A stretch of DNA of 64,000 nt. Source: Rhodococcus spelaei (GTDB taxonomy: Bacteria; Actinomycetota; Actinomycetes; Mycobacteriales; Mycobacteriaceae). The position numbers and the translations under genes were made by a program. Position 1 is the first letter of the stretch. Every line of letters starts with the position of its first letter. The notes under the pieces were generated by a model. The model did no database searches. It was not told the origin of the DNA and saw only the letters and a program-made list of their open reading frames with translations. The stretch spans positions 795,993-859,992 of the forward strand of contig NZ_VIGH01000001.1 of assembly GCF_006704125.1 (NCBI RefSeq), written 5' to 3'. Positions 19,818-29,971 of the stretch are shown here, piece after piece.

Positions 19818-21380
19818 TCACGGGAGACCGGGTGTGTCCACACGGCGACCCGGAACCTGATGCTCTGCGTCGAAGTGATAGTCGGTGAACGGGTAATGGC
19901 GTCCACGCCAACGTGTTTCGAGGGCGCCGGCGGGTCGGAAGTACGGCGTGTCACCGTGCGAGTTGCGGTAGTAGGTTGGAACACCCTGCGTCTCGATGTA
20001 GTGCCGAAGGACCTGACCACGCCTGCGGATCTCGGCATGGTAGGCGGCGTGCGCCTGTTCGCTCACCTCGACAGTCGACGCCTGGCGGCGCCGAGCCTCC
20101 GTTATCGCTCGAATAGCGTGTGATGCGGTGGTTTCCACCATTCCGTGCCATCCGATATCGGACAACGAATACGGTCCGACCAGCATCCAGCGGTTCGGCA
20201 GGCCGGCTATGGCCACGCCCTCATAGGCCTGTACTCCATTGGCGTGGAAGAACTGACCGAGATCGAATCCGTCCCGCCCGACAATGGTGCCTTCGGTGTA
20301 ACTCTCCGGCTCGGTGTGCATCTCGTAGCCGGTTGCCAGCACGATGACGTCATATTCATGCTCGGTGCCGTCGCTGGTCCGGATGCCGTGCTCGGTGAAC
20401 CGCTCGATGTCGTCGGTGAGCAGGCGGACATTGTCGCGATTGAACACCGCCGGATATCCGGTCGACAGGGTGAGTCGCTTCGCCATGGGTCCATAGCCGG
20501 GTGTCAGTGCGGCGGCCGTTTCGGGGTCATCGATGACCCGTCGGAGATACGCTCGGTAAACCCGCTTGGTGAAGGCATCGAATGCTGCCATCAACGGTTT
20601 CGCCACAGTCAAGGGCAAATACGTAGCCAGTCTGGCGATGGGTTCCAACCCCAGCAATATCATCCCGGACTGGGCCGCCGCCACGCCTGGCACCCGCAAG
20701 GCGGCTTGAAGCCAGCGCGGGACTCGGTAGTTGGGTTTGGGTACACACCACACAGGCGTCCGCTGGTAGACATCGAGGTGACCTACCTCGGGCGCGATCA
20801 TGGGCGTGATCTGCACGGAACTCGCGCCGGTACCGACCACAGCCACGCGCTTACCCGCCATATCGAATGCATGGTCCCAGGTGGCCGGGCTTTGCACCCT
20901 ACCTGTGAAGTCATCGAGACCCTTTATGCCACTGTCGACTTTGGGCCGCAGAAAGGCACCGACCGCGCTGATCACGAACCTGGCCGTGATGATCTCGTTG
21001 TCCGCGGTGTGCAACGCCCATCGGCGGTGTGTCTCGTCCCAGACTTCGCGGACGATCTCGGTGTGGAACTGTAGATGCCGATAGAGACCGTAGCGGCGGG
21101 CGACGTCCTGGTGATATGCCTGAACCTCGGCACCTGTCGGAAACGCCGTTGGCCAGTCGGCCTTGCGAGCGAACGAATACTGGTAAACGAGCGCGGGTAC
21201 GTCCACGCTGATCCCCGGGTAGGAATTGTCGCGCCAACTGCCGCCGACCTCTCCCGCGCGTTCCAGGATGGTGAACTCTTCGATCCCCGCGCGTTTGAGC
21301 AGTGCACCCGCCGCGATACCGCCGGGACCCGCCCCGATCACCACGATCTCGTGATCTGGTTGCGAAGTCATAGTGCTCAT
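19818..21380 (-). CDS. Class B flavin monooxygenase (Baeyer-Villiger type)
   Basis: This 520-residue protein has an FAD Rossmann motif GAGPGG (16-21), the second GGSWRDNSYPG element, an NADPH Rossmann motif GTGASS (183-188) and the late ATGYEMHTEP segment. The Baeyer-Villiger fingerprint FxGxxxHxxxWD is present as FTGRVQSPATWD (158-169), with Ser164 where His is usual. The enzyme would use NADPH and O2 to oxidise a ketone, aldehyde or other substrate. The gene starts ten bases after the PKS2 stop, with GGGAGA ahead of its ATG, so it is co-transcribed with PKS2. The N-terminal hydrophobic patch around residue 225-270 suggests a lipophilic substrate. Its substrate in this cluster is unknown. 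Confidence 0.85.
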   Translation of the reverse strand: MSTMTSQPDHEIVVIGAGPGGIAAGALLKRAGIEEFTILERAGEVGGSWRDNSYPGISVDVPALVYQYSFARKADWPTAFPTGAEVQAYHQDVARRYGLYRHLQFHTEIVREVWDETHRRWALHTADNEIITARFVISAVGAFLRPKVDSGIKGLDDFTGRVQSPATWDHAFDMAGKRVAVVGTGASSVQITPMIAPEVGHLDVYQRTPVWCVPKPNYRVPRWLQAALRVPGVAAAQSGMILLGLEPIARLATYLPLTVAKPLMAAFDAFTKRVYRAYLRRVIDDPETAAALTPGYGPMAKRLTLSTGYPAVFNRDNVRLLTDDIERFTEHGIRTSDGTEHEYDVIVLATGYEMHTEPESYTEGTIVGRDGFDLGQFFHANGVQAYEGVAIAGLPNRWMLVGPYSLSDIGWHGMVETTASHAIRAITEARRRQASTVEVSEQAHAAYHAEIRRRGQVLRHYIETQGVPTYYRNSHGDTPYFRPAGALETRWRGRHYPFTDYHFDAEHQVPGRRVDTPGLP

Positions 21381-21390
21381 TACGTCTCCC

Positions 21391-24300
21391 TCACTGAATG
21401 GGTCGGATGCCGGCGCTCAGCTGTGTGAGCCAATGGTCTATCGGCTGCGCCGCTACTCGGACCTCGGCACCGCACAGCGCAACGTGCTCGGCATCCACGG
21501 TCTGGACCGTCTGCGCGGTTGACCATTCTTCTGTCGGCCACTCGTTGAGGCGCTGATGCAAAGGCGACGATCGCGTGAACTTGACGACAAGCGTCGCACA
21601 GTCAAGAGGCTTGTGTTCGATCTGCATCACCAGGTCGAACCACCAACCGAATGCGGTCAACCGCGATGTGGTGAGGCCGGCGAGATCGGGGATCGTCGCG
21701 TCCATCTCGAGCATGTGGTTCCCGCGGCCGTTCAGTTGGCATTCATTCGCCTCGCGGTCGATGAAGCCGTCGAGGATGACCAGGCCCTGCAGTCGGGTAC
21801 TTCCTTGTTCCACTAGCCGAGTCGCCGCCGCGTGGGCGATGTTTCCCCCTGCCGAATAACCGGCCAGGACGAATTCGTCCTGGCCCACCGTATCGAGGAC
21901 CGTCTCGACAATGCTGCCGATGGCGGCATCGAGTGAGGCAGGAAGCGGCTCATCCGGATCGTATCCCGACAGCGGGATAGCCGAGACCCGGCGGTGACCG
22001 CCCAAATGGGCGGCAAGCTGCGTGTACTGAATGGATCCGCCGAGGAACTCCGGGGCATTGACAAATACCAAGTGCGGCAATACATCCCGTCCAGTATCGT
22101 CGGGCGAACCGCCACTGATTTCGATGCCGGTCGGCATTCCCCCGGTGAAATGGTCGAACCGCGGACGGAGTTTCGCTGCTGCTCGCAAGAGCGCGAAACC
22201 CTGTGTGAACCTGTTGTCCGCGATCGCCTGCCGGATGACACCGACCAAAGTCTCTTCGGGAGGGGCAGGTTCTGCCGCCGGAAGATCGGGGGATTCGCGA
22301 GCCGTATCCGACGGCCGCATCGGCGCTGCCACGGTCTGCCCATGGGATCCGAGTAGTTCGTGCAGAATGTGTCGGGCGAGGGTTGCCGGTGTGGGATGGT
22401 CGAAGATCAGGGTCGCGGGCAGTCGCAGTCCCGTGATTGTGTTGAGTCGGTTACGGGCCTCGACCGCGGCGAGCGAATCAAAACCCAACTCCCGGAAGTT
22501 GCGAGCTGGATCGATCGCGTCGCGACCGTCATGGCCGAGCACAACCGCCATCTGGTCTCGCACCACGCCCAGCAGCATTGGCAGTCGCTCGGCATCCGCC
22601 AGCACTGAAATCCGCTCTCGCAGAACCGCCTCACGCTTCCGCGACAGTTCCGGCATCGAACGACGTCGTGCACTCGATACCAATCCCCGCAGCAGCGGGA
22701 TCAATGTCCCCGCAGTGATCTGCGTATCCAGCGCCACCTGATCCAGCGGTGCCGCAACCACTGCGGCACGGTCAGCAACGATCGCAGTGTCGAACATTGC
22801 CAGACCTTGCTCAGTCGAGATAGGTGACAGCCCAACACGACCCAACCGAGCGGTGTCCGTACCAGCGAGATGCCCGGTCATCCCGGTATTGGAAGCCCAA
22901 AACCCCCACGCGATCGAAGTCGCGGCCAGCCCACCCGCACGCCGATGCTCGGCCAACCCATCCAGGAACACGTTCGCGGCTGCGTAGTTGCCCTGCCCTG
23001 CATTGCCCAACACACCCGCCGCCGACGAGTAGAGCACGAACATCGCCAAATCAAAACGGCTCGTAGCCTCGTGCAGATACCAGGCGGCATCAGCCTTTGC
23101 TGCCAGCACCGCGTCCATCCGGTCCGGGGTCAGTGACGTGATCACACCGTCGTCGAGCACGCCGGCCGCATGCACCACACCCGTCAACGGGGACTGCTCA
23201 GGCACCGCCGCCAACAACTCGGCCACCCCATCGCGAGTCGCGACATCACAGGCCACAATCCGTACCCGAGCGCCCAGCCCGCCCAGCTCCGTCATCAACA
23301 GCGCCGCTCCCGGCGCAACCGCACCACGACGACTCGCCAACACAAGCGACCGCACCCCATGGTTTGTCACCAGATGCCGCGCCAACGCCGCACCCAAACC
23401 ACCCGTACCGCCGGTTACCAGCACCGTCCCAGCCGACACCACGCCACCCGCGCCCGAACCCGGCGCGGCCGGAACGGGTAGCCGGGTCAATCGGGCTACA
23501 TGCACGACACCGGCACGGATCACGACCTGGGGCTCGCCCGAAACGATCACCGCCGCCAGCCCTTCGGCGGTCAGCTCGTCAGTGTCGGTGTCGACCAGGA
23601 CGATTCGGCTCGGAGCCTCCGACTGAGCCGAACGCACCAGACCCCAGACCGCCGATCCCGCCAGATCGGTGACATCGTGCCCAACCAGGCCGACCGCACC
23701 ACGAGTGACCACAACCAGAGTGCTCGCCGCACACCGCAACCCACCCAACCAGGCCTGCAACACGCGCAACATCTCATGCGTCGCCTCGCGGACGCGGCTC
23801 GGCACATCCGCGTCTGAGCCTGCACCGATCACGCCACGGTCGAACACGACTACCGCAGGTACGGTCACGTCCTCGTTCTGCACCCAGCTGCGGAAAACCT
23901 CGCCATCGACGACAGTCTCGGCATCGACAGGCGAGATGACCTGCGCCGCTGTGGGTGTCCACTGCACTCCATGCAAACCGTTCTGCACAGAGACGGCGTC
24001 CAGCTGTGCGGAAGATACCTCCTGCACAGTCACGGACCGCGCCGTGAGCACCATCCGGCCGACCGCATCGGCGACCTGGATCGATACTGCATCGATGTCG
24101 CCAGGTACTGGAGTGATGCGCGCCCGTAGCAGTGACGCTCCGGTCGCGTGCAAGGTCAACCCCTGCCAGCGGAATGGCAACTTCACTAGCCCCGGATCGG
24201 GATCGACATCGACGAGCTGTCCGTGCAGCACCGACTCGAGCAAGGCCGGATGCAACCCGAACCGCGACACATCGGTTACCGATTCGGGTAGCTCAACCTC

Positions 24301-27300
24301 CACAAATAGTTCGGCGCCACACCGCCATACCGATCGCAACCCCTGGAAAGCCGGTCCACACTCGTCACCGGCAACAGCCAACCGGTCATACAGACCATTC
24401 ACAGGCACGGCGACCGCACCATCGGGTGGCCATACTGCCAACCCCGCGTCCAGTTCCGCCACGCCCTCGATACCCAGCACACCCTGTGCGTGCAGAACCC
24501 ACATGCCGTCGGCGGCCTCGGCACGGGAATGCACCGACACCGACCGGCAGCCGAGCTCGTCGGCACCGTCCACCACTACCTGCAACTGCATCCCGACCTC
24601 GTCGGGCAGCACAAGAGGCGTCAGCACAGTCAGCTCCTGCACCAGCGCACATCCCACTTCCGCTGCCGCTCGCAAGACCAGTTCCACGAAAGCGGTACCC
24701 GGGAACAGCACAAACCCACCCACGGCACGATCGGCCAGCCACGGATGGGTCGCCAGGCCGACCCGGCCGGTCAGTACGACACCGTCCCCGTCCGGGGACA
24801 CCACCACTGCCCCCAGCAACGGATGACCGGCCGCCGACAGCCCCAGCGACGACGCATCCCCTCCACTCGAGCCGCCATCCAACCAATACCTGCGCCGCTG
24901 AAACGCATACGTCGGCAATGACACTCCGCCCCCACGCGCGGGTCCCAGCAACGCCGCCCAATCCACTGCTACACCCGACACCTCCAACTGCGCCGCCGAC
25001 AGCAGGAAGGCGTCCATTCCCCCTTCATCACGTCGCAGCGAACCCACTACGGTCACCGGATCGGCACCCAGTCGAAGGTCACATAGTTGCTCGATACCGA
25101 CCGTGAGCAGAGGATGCGGACTGACCTCGACGAAGACGTTGTACCCGTCCTCCAGCAGAGCCTGAGCCGCTTGCTGGAAACACACCGGTTCCCGCAGATT
25201 CCGGAACCAGTAGTCCGCATCCAACTCGGTGCCGTCCAGCACACCACCGGTCACGCTGGACCAGAACCCGACCGGTGACGGTCCGGGCGCGAGTTCGGCC
25301 AGCATCTTCACGAGTGGTTCACGGAGCACGTCCACCTGTGGCGAATGGGAGCCGTAGTCCACCGATATTCGGCGTGCTTGAATGTCTTGGCGTGCACAAG
25401 CTTCCAGGAAATCTTCGAGCTGCACCGCCACACCGGACACCACCGTTGCCTGCGGGCCGTTCACCGCAGCGACCGACAATTCGTCGTATCCGGCCAGCAG
25501 CGTGGTGACCTGGTCGACAGGCAAGGACACCGACACCATCCCGCCCCGCTCAGTCAAAGCAGTCAAGGCGGCCGACCGCAGGACCACGACCCGAGCGGCA
25601 TCCTCGAGGGACAAGGCCCCCGCCACACACGCCGCGGCGATCTCGCCTTGGGAATGACCCACCACCGCGTCCGGAACAACACCAACCGAGTGCCACAGCT
25701 CGGCCAACGACACCATCACCGCGAACAGCACCGGTTGAACCACGTCGACGCGCTCCAACGGCGGCGCTCCTTCGGCACCCGCGAGCACGTCGAACAACGA
25801 CCAATCCACCAGCGGCGAGAACGCGACATCACACTCGGCCATCTTCCGAGCGAACACCGGCGAACGGTCCAGTAGCTGTCTTCCCATGCCCAGCCATTGA
25901 GCCCCCTGACCAGGGAATACCAGCACCGTTTTGCGTGGCACTGCAGCCGCGCCGGTCACCACGCCAGGCCTCGGAGTCTGCTCCACCAGCGCAGTCAGCC
26001 CCGCAAGCAACTGGTCGCGATCCGCACCTACCACCACCGCACGGTGGTCGAACCGCGATCGGTGAGACCCCAACGACCGCGCCACGTCCTGCACGTTCAT
26101 CAACGGGTCACCGGCCACGAAATCCCGCAGACGCCGCATCTGCCCCGCCAACGCATCCGGCGTCCGGCCCGACACCACCCACGCCACCGACTCGTCCCCA
26201 CCAGCATCGGCGCCGGCGTCGGTCACGGCGTCGGTCACCGATTCCGGTGCCTGTTCGAGGACCACGTGGGCATTGGTACCGCTGATACCGAACGCCGACA
26301 CCGCAGCACGGCGCGGCCGATCGACAACTGGCCAATCCCGCGCCGCAGTCAACAACCCCGCACGCCCCAACGTCCAATCCACATGCGTGGACGGCTCATC
26401 CACGTGCAGCGTCTCGGGCAGCACCCCGTGGCGCAGGGCCTGCACCATCTTGATCACCCCGGCCACGCCGGCAGCCGCCTGGGTGTGCCCGATGTTGGAT
26501 TTGACCGAACCCAGCCATACCGGCCGATCCTCCGGCCGGTCCTGCCCGTAGGTGGCCAGTAACGCCTGGGCCTCGATCGGATCACCCAACGTGGTGCCGG
26601 TGCCGTGCGCCTCCACCACATCGACCTCGGCCGCAGACACCCCGGCATTGGCCAGCGCCCGCCGAATCACCCGCTGCTGCGAAGGCCCGTTCGGCGCGGT
26701 CAAACCATTAGACGCACCATCCTGATTGACCGCACTACCCCGCACTACCGCCAGCACCTGATGCCCGTTGCGTTGCGCATCGGACAACCGCTCCAGCACC
26801 AGCACACCCGAGCCCTCACCGAACGCGGTCCCGTCGGCAGCATCGGCGAACGGCTTACACCGACCATCTGGCGCCAACCCCCGCTGCCGCGAAAACTCCA
26901 CAAACGATCCCGGGGTCGCCATCACCGTCACACCACCGGCCAGCGCCAGCGAACACTCCCGCGACCGCAACGCCGCCGCAGCCTGATGCAACGCCACAAG
27001 ACCAGACGAACACGCCGTGTCCACCGACACAGCAGGGCCTTCCAGCCCCAGCACATATGACACCCGACCCGACACCACACTGGGCGAAGAGCCGGTCAAT
27101 CGATACCCCTCCAGTCCATGATCAGCCCCGACTCCGGGTATCCCGCCATAAGTCTGTCCGAGGACGCCGACGAACACGCCAGTGTCACTGCCTCGCAATG
27201 AATCCGGCTTGATGCCCGCCCGCTCCAACGCCTCCCATGCCGTCTCCAGCAGCACCCTCTGCTGAGGATCCATCGCAATCGCCTCGCGCGGACTGATCCC

Positions 27301-27630
27301 GAAGAACCCGGCGTCGAACTCGGCTGCGTCGTAAAGGAATCCGCCCTTGTTCGTGTACGACTTACCCGCAGCACCTGGCTCCGGGGAGAACGAACCCGAC
27401 TGATCCCACCCACGATCAGAGGGCCACACCGACACCGCATCACGACCCTCGGCAACCAGGCGCCACAGGTCATCCGGCGATTCCACGCCTCCCGGAAAGC
27501 GGCACCCCATGCCCACGATCGCCACCGGCTCCGAGGCCTGCTGCGTCAGCTCTCGCAGCTTGGCCCTGCTCTCCTGGAGCTCGGCTGTGACACGTCGTAG
27601 GAGATGTTGCAGCTTCTGCTGATCGACCAT
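21391..27630 (-). CDS. Type I modular polyketide synthase, terminal module with thioesterase
   Basis: A 2079-residue PKS. The N-terminal coiled-coil docking region (1-33) is followed by KS (Cys207 in DTACSSG), AT with GHSQGE and an unusual YGSH in place of YASH, DH, KR, ACP (Ser1719) and TE (about 1810-2079, Ser1926 in GYSAGG). The DH looks dead: the catalytic His is Arg968 (DRAVGG) and the catalytic Asp is Glu1132 (HPALLES). The KR is intact, with GGTGGLG, LDD and GQGNYAAAN; there is no ER. The module should add one methylmalonate-type unit, reduce it to a hydroxyl and release the chain by hydrolysis or cyclisation. It is first in a minus-strand operon with the flavin monooxygenase. Partnering with PKS1 is inferred from docking ends and because no other PKS is present. 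Confidence 0.93.
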   Translation of the reverse strand: MVDQQKLQHLLRRVTAELQESRAKLRELTQQASEPVAIVGMGCRFPGGVESPDDLWRLVAEGRDAVSVWPSDRGWDQSGSFSPEPGAAGKSYTNKGGFLYDAAEFDAGFFGISPREAIAMDPQQRVLLETAWEALERAGIKPDSLRGSDTGVFVGVLGQTYGGIPGVGADHGLEGYRLTGSSPSVVSGRVSYVLGLEGPAVSVDTACSSGLVALHQAAAALRSRECSLALAGGVTVMATPGSFVEFSRQRGLAPDGRCKPFADAADGTAFGEGSGVLVLERLSDAQRNGHQVLAVVRGSAVNQDGASNGLTAPNGPSQQRVIRRALANAGVSAAEVDVVEAHGTGTTLGDPIEAQALLATYGQDRPEDRPVWLGSVKSNIGHTQAAAGVAGVIKMVQALRHGVLPETLHVDEPSTHVDWTLGRAGLLTAARDWPVVDRPRRAAVSAFGISGTNAHVVLEQAPESVTDAVTDAGADAGGDESVAWVVSGRTPDALAGQMRRLRDFVAGDPLMNVQDVARSLGSHRSRFDHRAVVVGADRDQLLAGLTALVEQTPRPGVVTGAAAVPRKTVLVFPGQGAQWLGMGRQLLDRSPVFARKMAECDVAFSPLVDWSLFDVLAGAEGAPPLERVDVVQPVLFAVMVSLAELWHSVGVVPDAVVGHSQGEIAAACVAGALSLEDAARVVVLRSAALTALTERGGMVSVSLPVDQVTTLLAGYDELSVAAVNGPQATVVSGVAVQLEDFLEACARQDIQARRISVDYGSHSPQVDVLREPLVKMLAELAPGPSPVGFWSSVTGGVLDGTELDADYWFRNLREPVCFQQAAQALLEDGYNVFVEVSPHPLLTVGIEQLCDLRLGADPVTVVGSLRRDEGGMDAFLLSAAQLEVSGVAVDWAALLGPARGGGVSLPTYAFQRRRYWLDGGSSGGDASSLGLSAAGHPLLGAVVVSPDGDGVVLTGRVGLATHPWLADRAVGGFVLFPGTAFVELVLRAAAEVGCALVQELTVLTPLVLPDEVGMQLQVVVDGADELGCRSVSVHSRAEAADGMWVLHAQGVLGIEGVAELDAGLAVWPPDGAVAVPVNGLYDRLAVAGDECGPAFQGLRSVWRCGAELFVEVELPESVTDVSRFGLHPALLESVLHGQLVDVDPDPGLVKLPFRWQGLTLHATGASLLRARITPVPGDIDAVSIQVADAVGRMVLTARSVTVQEVSSAQLDAVSVQNGLHGVQWTPTAAQVISPVDAETVVDGEVFRSWVQNEDVTVPAVVVFDRGVIGAGSDADVPSRVREATHEMLRVLQAWLGGLRCAASTLVVVTRGAVGLVGHDVTDLAGSAVWGLVRSAQSEAPSRIVLVDTDTDELTAEGLAAVIVSGEPQVVIRAGVVHVARLTRLPVPAAPGSGAGGVVSAGTVLVTGGTGGLGAALARHLVTNHGVRSLVLASRRGAVAPGAALLMTELGGLGARVRIVACDVATRDGVAELLAAVPEQSPLTGVVHAAGVLDDGVITSLTPDRMDAVLAAKADAAWYLHEATSRFDLAMFVLYSSAAGVLGNAGQGNYAAANVFLDGLAEHRRAGGLAATSIAWGFWASNTGMTGHLAGTDTARLGRVGLSPISTEQGLAMFDTAIVADRAAVVAAPLDQVALDTQITAGTLIPLLRGLVSSARRRSMPELSRKREAVLRERISVLADAERLPMLLGVVRDQMAVVLGHDGRDAIDPARNFRELGFDSLAAVEARNRLNTITGLRLPATLIFDHPTPATLARHILHELLGSHGQTVAAPMRPSDTARESPDLPAAEPAPPEETLVGVIRQAIADNRFTQGFALLRAAAKLRPRFDHFTGGMPTGIEISGGSPDDTGRDVLPHLVFVNAPEFLGGSIQYTQLAAHLGGHRRVSAIPLSGYDPDEPLPASLDAAIGSIVETVLDTVGQDEFVLAGYSAGGNIAHAAATRLVEQGSTRLQGLVILDGFIDREANECQLNGRGNHMLEMDATIPDLAGLTTSRLTAFGWWFDLVMQIEHKPLDCATLVVKFTRSSPLHQRLNEWPTEEWSTAQTVQTVDAEHVALCGAEVRVAAQPIDHWLTQLSAGIRPIQ

Positions 27631-27640
27631 TTCGGAACCT

Positions 27641-27830
27641 CTATTCCAAAGAGCAAGAACCCAATCCAGACAAAGACTCAGGCATACCGAACTCGTCGTT
27701 CACAAGGCGGCGACTTCATCATCTGCGTCGACTGGAGATATGCCGATAGGGCCGAAATTGACGAGGCGACGAATCCTCTCGAGTTCGGCGATCATAGCGA
27801 CCGAAACGTCATCTGATGCAGCTGAACCTC
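27641..27830 (-). pseudogene. Frameshifted C-terminal docking tail of a lost PKS
   Basis: Immediately upstream of PKS2 on the same strand, translation gives a typical C-terminal PKS docking tail: a helix containing MIAELERIRRLVN, then the acidic DADDEVAAL. After a one-base shift at about 27702 it continues as [10 protein letters not shown] and reaches TAG at 27641-27643, ten bases before the PKS2 ATG. It parallels the PKS1 end ([12 protein letters not shown]). It is interpreted as the last codons of a PKS gene that once preceded PKS2 in the same operon. Further upstream the similarity is lost. Confidence 0.6.
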
Positions 27831-28009
27831 AGCGCGATCGGCTCGAGCTCAACGGCATCGGTGTGCCGGCCGCGCCGTCATCTGGGCACGCCTCCAGGCG
27901 CCACCGACGTCTGCGGAAAATCGATTGCCATTGCTCGGCATTGAGCGCCGCCAGGTCATCTACCCCACCCCCATTGGACCGACTCACAGAGTCCGCATCA
28001 GCATCACGC

Positions 28010-28023
28010 AAGAACGCGTTCTA
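28010..28023. promoter_or_regulatory. KstR-like palindromic operator 2
   Basis: AAGAACGCGTTCTA contains the perfect 12-bp palindrome AGAACGCGTTCT and fits TnnAACnnGTTnnA apart from the first base. It lies between PKS2 and the KR-TE gene. Confidence 0.5.
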
Positions 28024-28150
28024 GTCAAGGGACCGGACGCCACCAGTTCCCATGACATGCCGGCGACGACGTGATACAACAAAAAGTGCTGGTGGCGCGG
28101 TTCATTGCGTCCGCCGGCGAAGCATCGGCAGGTCCATCCTTGGCGGCCGA

Positions 28151-28164
28151 AAGAACATGTTCTA
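28151..28164. promoter_or_regulatory. KstR-like palindromic operator 3
   Basis: AAGAACATGTTCTA contains the perfect 12-bp palindrome AGAACATGTTCT. It is 137 bases before the ATG of the KR-TE gene, a reasonable place for an operator. Confidence 0.5.
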
Positions 28165-28300
28165 CACCACCGGGGGGCTGCAGCCGCAATCCAGCACGAA
28201 GTAGCAATTGTCCGCATTCGGGTCTCGACACGGGCGCGGATCTCATCATCCCAATACCTCGATTCCGCCGAAATCGGCGACTGCATGGGAGCTTTGAGCA

Positions 28301-29788
28301 ATGACCGCAGAACAAGGCCAGCTTGTCGAGACATCAGACGAATCCATGAATAACCATCACATCATCGAGTGGTCCACGATTCCCGCTCCCACATCATTGC
28401 CTGAGGTCGCACCCTGCGACTGGGAAGAAGCACTGAACGGGCCCGACACCGACACAGCCCAGGTCATAGTTCTGGACTGTCGCAGAAGCGAATCCGGCGC
28501 GCTCCCAACGGATACGGACACCATGACGCGGAAGGTGTCAGCCGCTTTGCGGTCCTGGTCCGGACAACGACGCTTCGATTCCAGTACTTTCCTCGTGCTC
28601 ACGCGTGGCGCGATTTCGGTATCGGCTGACGAAGTTGTGCACCCGGCAGGATCGGCGATACGGGAGCTTGTGAAGTCGGCTCAAAACGAGAACCCGGGGC
28701 GGATCATTCTTGTCGACACCGACTCCTCCGACAATGGCCTCGGGGACTTGTTCGGACTCATGGCCGTACGGAACATGACCGTAATCGCAGTCGCCAGCGC
28801 CGAACCTCAACTCGCCATACGCGGAGACATCCTGTTTGCACCTCGGCGCAACGGGATCGGACACACCCCCGACCGGGCCACCGTGGTCGCCGAGTCCGTC
28901 GAGCATTCTCCTGCAGTGAGCTCCAAATCCGCTGACCCATCTATTGTCCGCATGTTCAGACAGGCGGTCGCAGACGACAAGTTCGCCGACGGCCTGGAGT
29001 TCCTTCTTGCGGCTGCGAAACTCCGCCCGGCGTTCGACCACTATCGGGCAGGAATACCGAGGGGCATCGGACTCAGTGGTGGCACGCCCCATAATACTGG
29101 CGGAGATACCCTGCCTCACGTTGTATTGATCAGCACCCCGGCATTCCTCGGCGGATATATCCAGTACATTCTGCTCGCCGCTCATTTGGGAGGTCATCGC
29201 CGTCTCTCGGTCATCCCACTCTCGGGATATGAGCCGGGTGAGCCCTTACCTGCGTCGCTCGACGCCGCCATCGAAAGTATTACCAAGACCGTCCTCGACA
29301 CCGTTGGGAACGACGAATTTGTCCTGGCCGGCATGTCGGGAGGAGGGAATCTCGCCCACGCCGCTGCAGCTCGATTGCTGGAGCAGGGCAATGCCCAGCT
29401 GCAGGGATTGATCATCTTCGATTCCTTCATCGCTCGAGAGGCAAACGAGCGCCAAATGGGAACCGCGAGAGACGCCGTGGTCGATACGGAAGCAATGATC
29501 CCCGACCTTGCCGGCTTCACCACCGAACGGTTGACAGCTCTAGCGTGCTGGCTCGATCTGTTGCTGCAACTCGAGTACCAGCCTGTCGAATGCAAGGCGC
29601 TCGTCATCAAATGCACGAAACCGTCACCAACGCACAACCTCAACGAGTGGCCCATCGAAAGCTGGTCAACCGAACAGACTGTCCAGACCGTGGACACGGA
29701 ACATGTCGCACTGTGCAGCACTGAGGCGCATACGACCGCACAGGTGGTTGACCAATGGTTGAGGCAGCTGAGCGCGAACGACGGTTAG
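28301..29788 (+). CDS. KR structural-subdomain/thioesterase hybrid protein
   Basis: A 495-residue protein with two parts. Residues about 25-190 resemble the non-catalytic structural half of a PKS ketoreductase (RSWSGQRRFDSSTFLVLTRGA, then VKSAQNENPGRIILVDTD, as in PKS1 and PKS2). The chain then jumps through an ACP-TE linker (FADGLEFLLAAAKLRPAFDH) straight into a thioesterase (about 240-495) with Ser346 in GMSGGG. The catalytic KR half and the ACP, about 450 residues in PKS2, are absent. The TE closely resembles that of PKS2 (shared [10 protein letters not shown] and [10 protein letters not shown]), so it probably arose by duplication and internal deletion. It might serve as an editing or second release thioesterase. 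ATG 28301 is used; Met16 is an alternative start. Confidence 0.8.
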   Translation: MTAEQGQLVETSDESMNNHHIIEWSTIPAPTSLPEVAPCDWEEALNGPDTDTAQVIVLDCRRSESGALPTDTDTMTRKVSAALRSWSGQRRFDSSTFLVLTRGAISVSADEVVHPAGSAIRELVKSAQNENPGRIILVDTDSSDNGLGDLFGLMAVRNMTVIAVASAEPQLAIRGDILFAPRRNGIGHTPDRATVVAESVEHSPAVSSKSADPSIVRMFRQAVADDKFADGLEFLLAAAKLRPAFDHYRAGIPRGIGLSGGTPHNTGGDTLPHVVLISTPAFLGGYIQYILLAAHLGGHRRLSVIPLSGYEPGEPLPASLDAAIESITKTVLDTVGNDEFVLAGMSGGGNLAHAAAARLLEQGNAQLQGLIIFDSFIAREANERQMGTARDAVVDTEAMIPDLAGFTTERLTALACWLDLLLQLEYQPVECKALVIKCTKPSPTHNLNEWPIESWSTEQTVQTVDTEHVALCSTEAHTTAQVVDQWLRQLSANDG

Positions 29789-29927
29789 CCTCGTCCGATG
29801 TCCGTCGGTGCGGGCGGCCCCATGACGAGGTCGCCATGGAACTTGGGAACATCAATCGCTGTTCGCCCGAAAGAACCTCGAGCCGATCACCCGACTCCAT
29901 GTCACCCGCGGCGGTGTAACGGCCCAT

Positions 29928-29966
29928 GCAGAAGGGCGCCTTCCCTCGGGGGATGCGCCCTTCTGC
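29928..29966 (-). terminator. Terminator of otsA, also facing the KR-TE gene
   Basis: A perfect 12-bp stem (29928-29939 with 29955-29966, GCAGAAGGGCGC) with a 15-base loop, six bases past the otsA stop and between convergent genes. It lacks a long T-tract. Confidence 0.7.
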
Positions 29967-29971
29967 GTGCC

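Larger units (their letters stand above)
27831..28300. other. Divergent promoter region between PKS2 and the KR-TE gene
   Basis: No gene is recognised here. The region carries two KstR-like palindromes (28010-28023 and 28151-28164) and must hold the promoter of the plus-strand gene at 28301 and probably that of PKS2. Confidence 0.5.
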
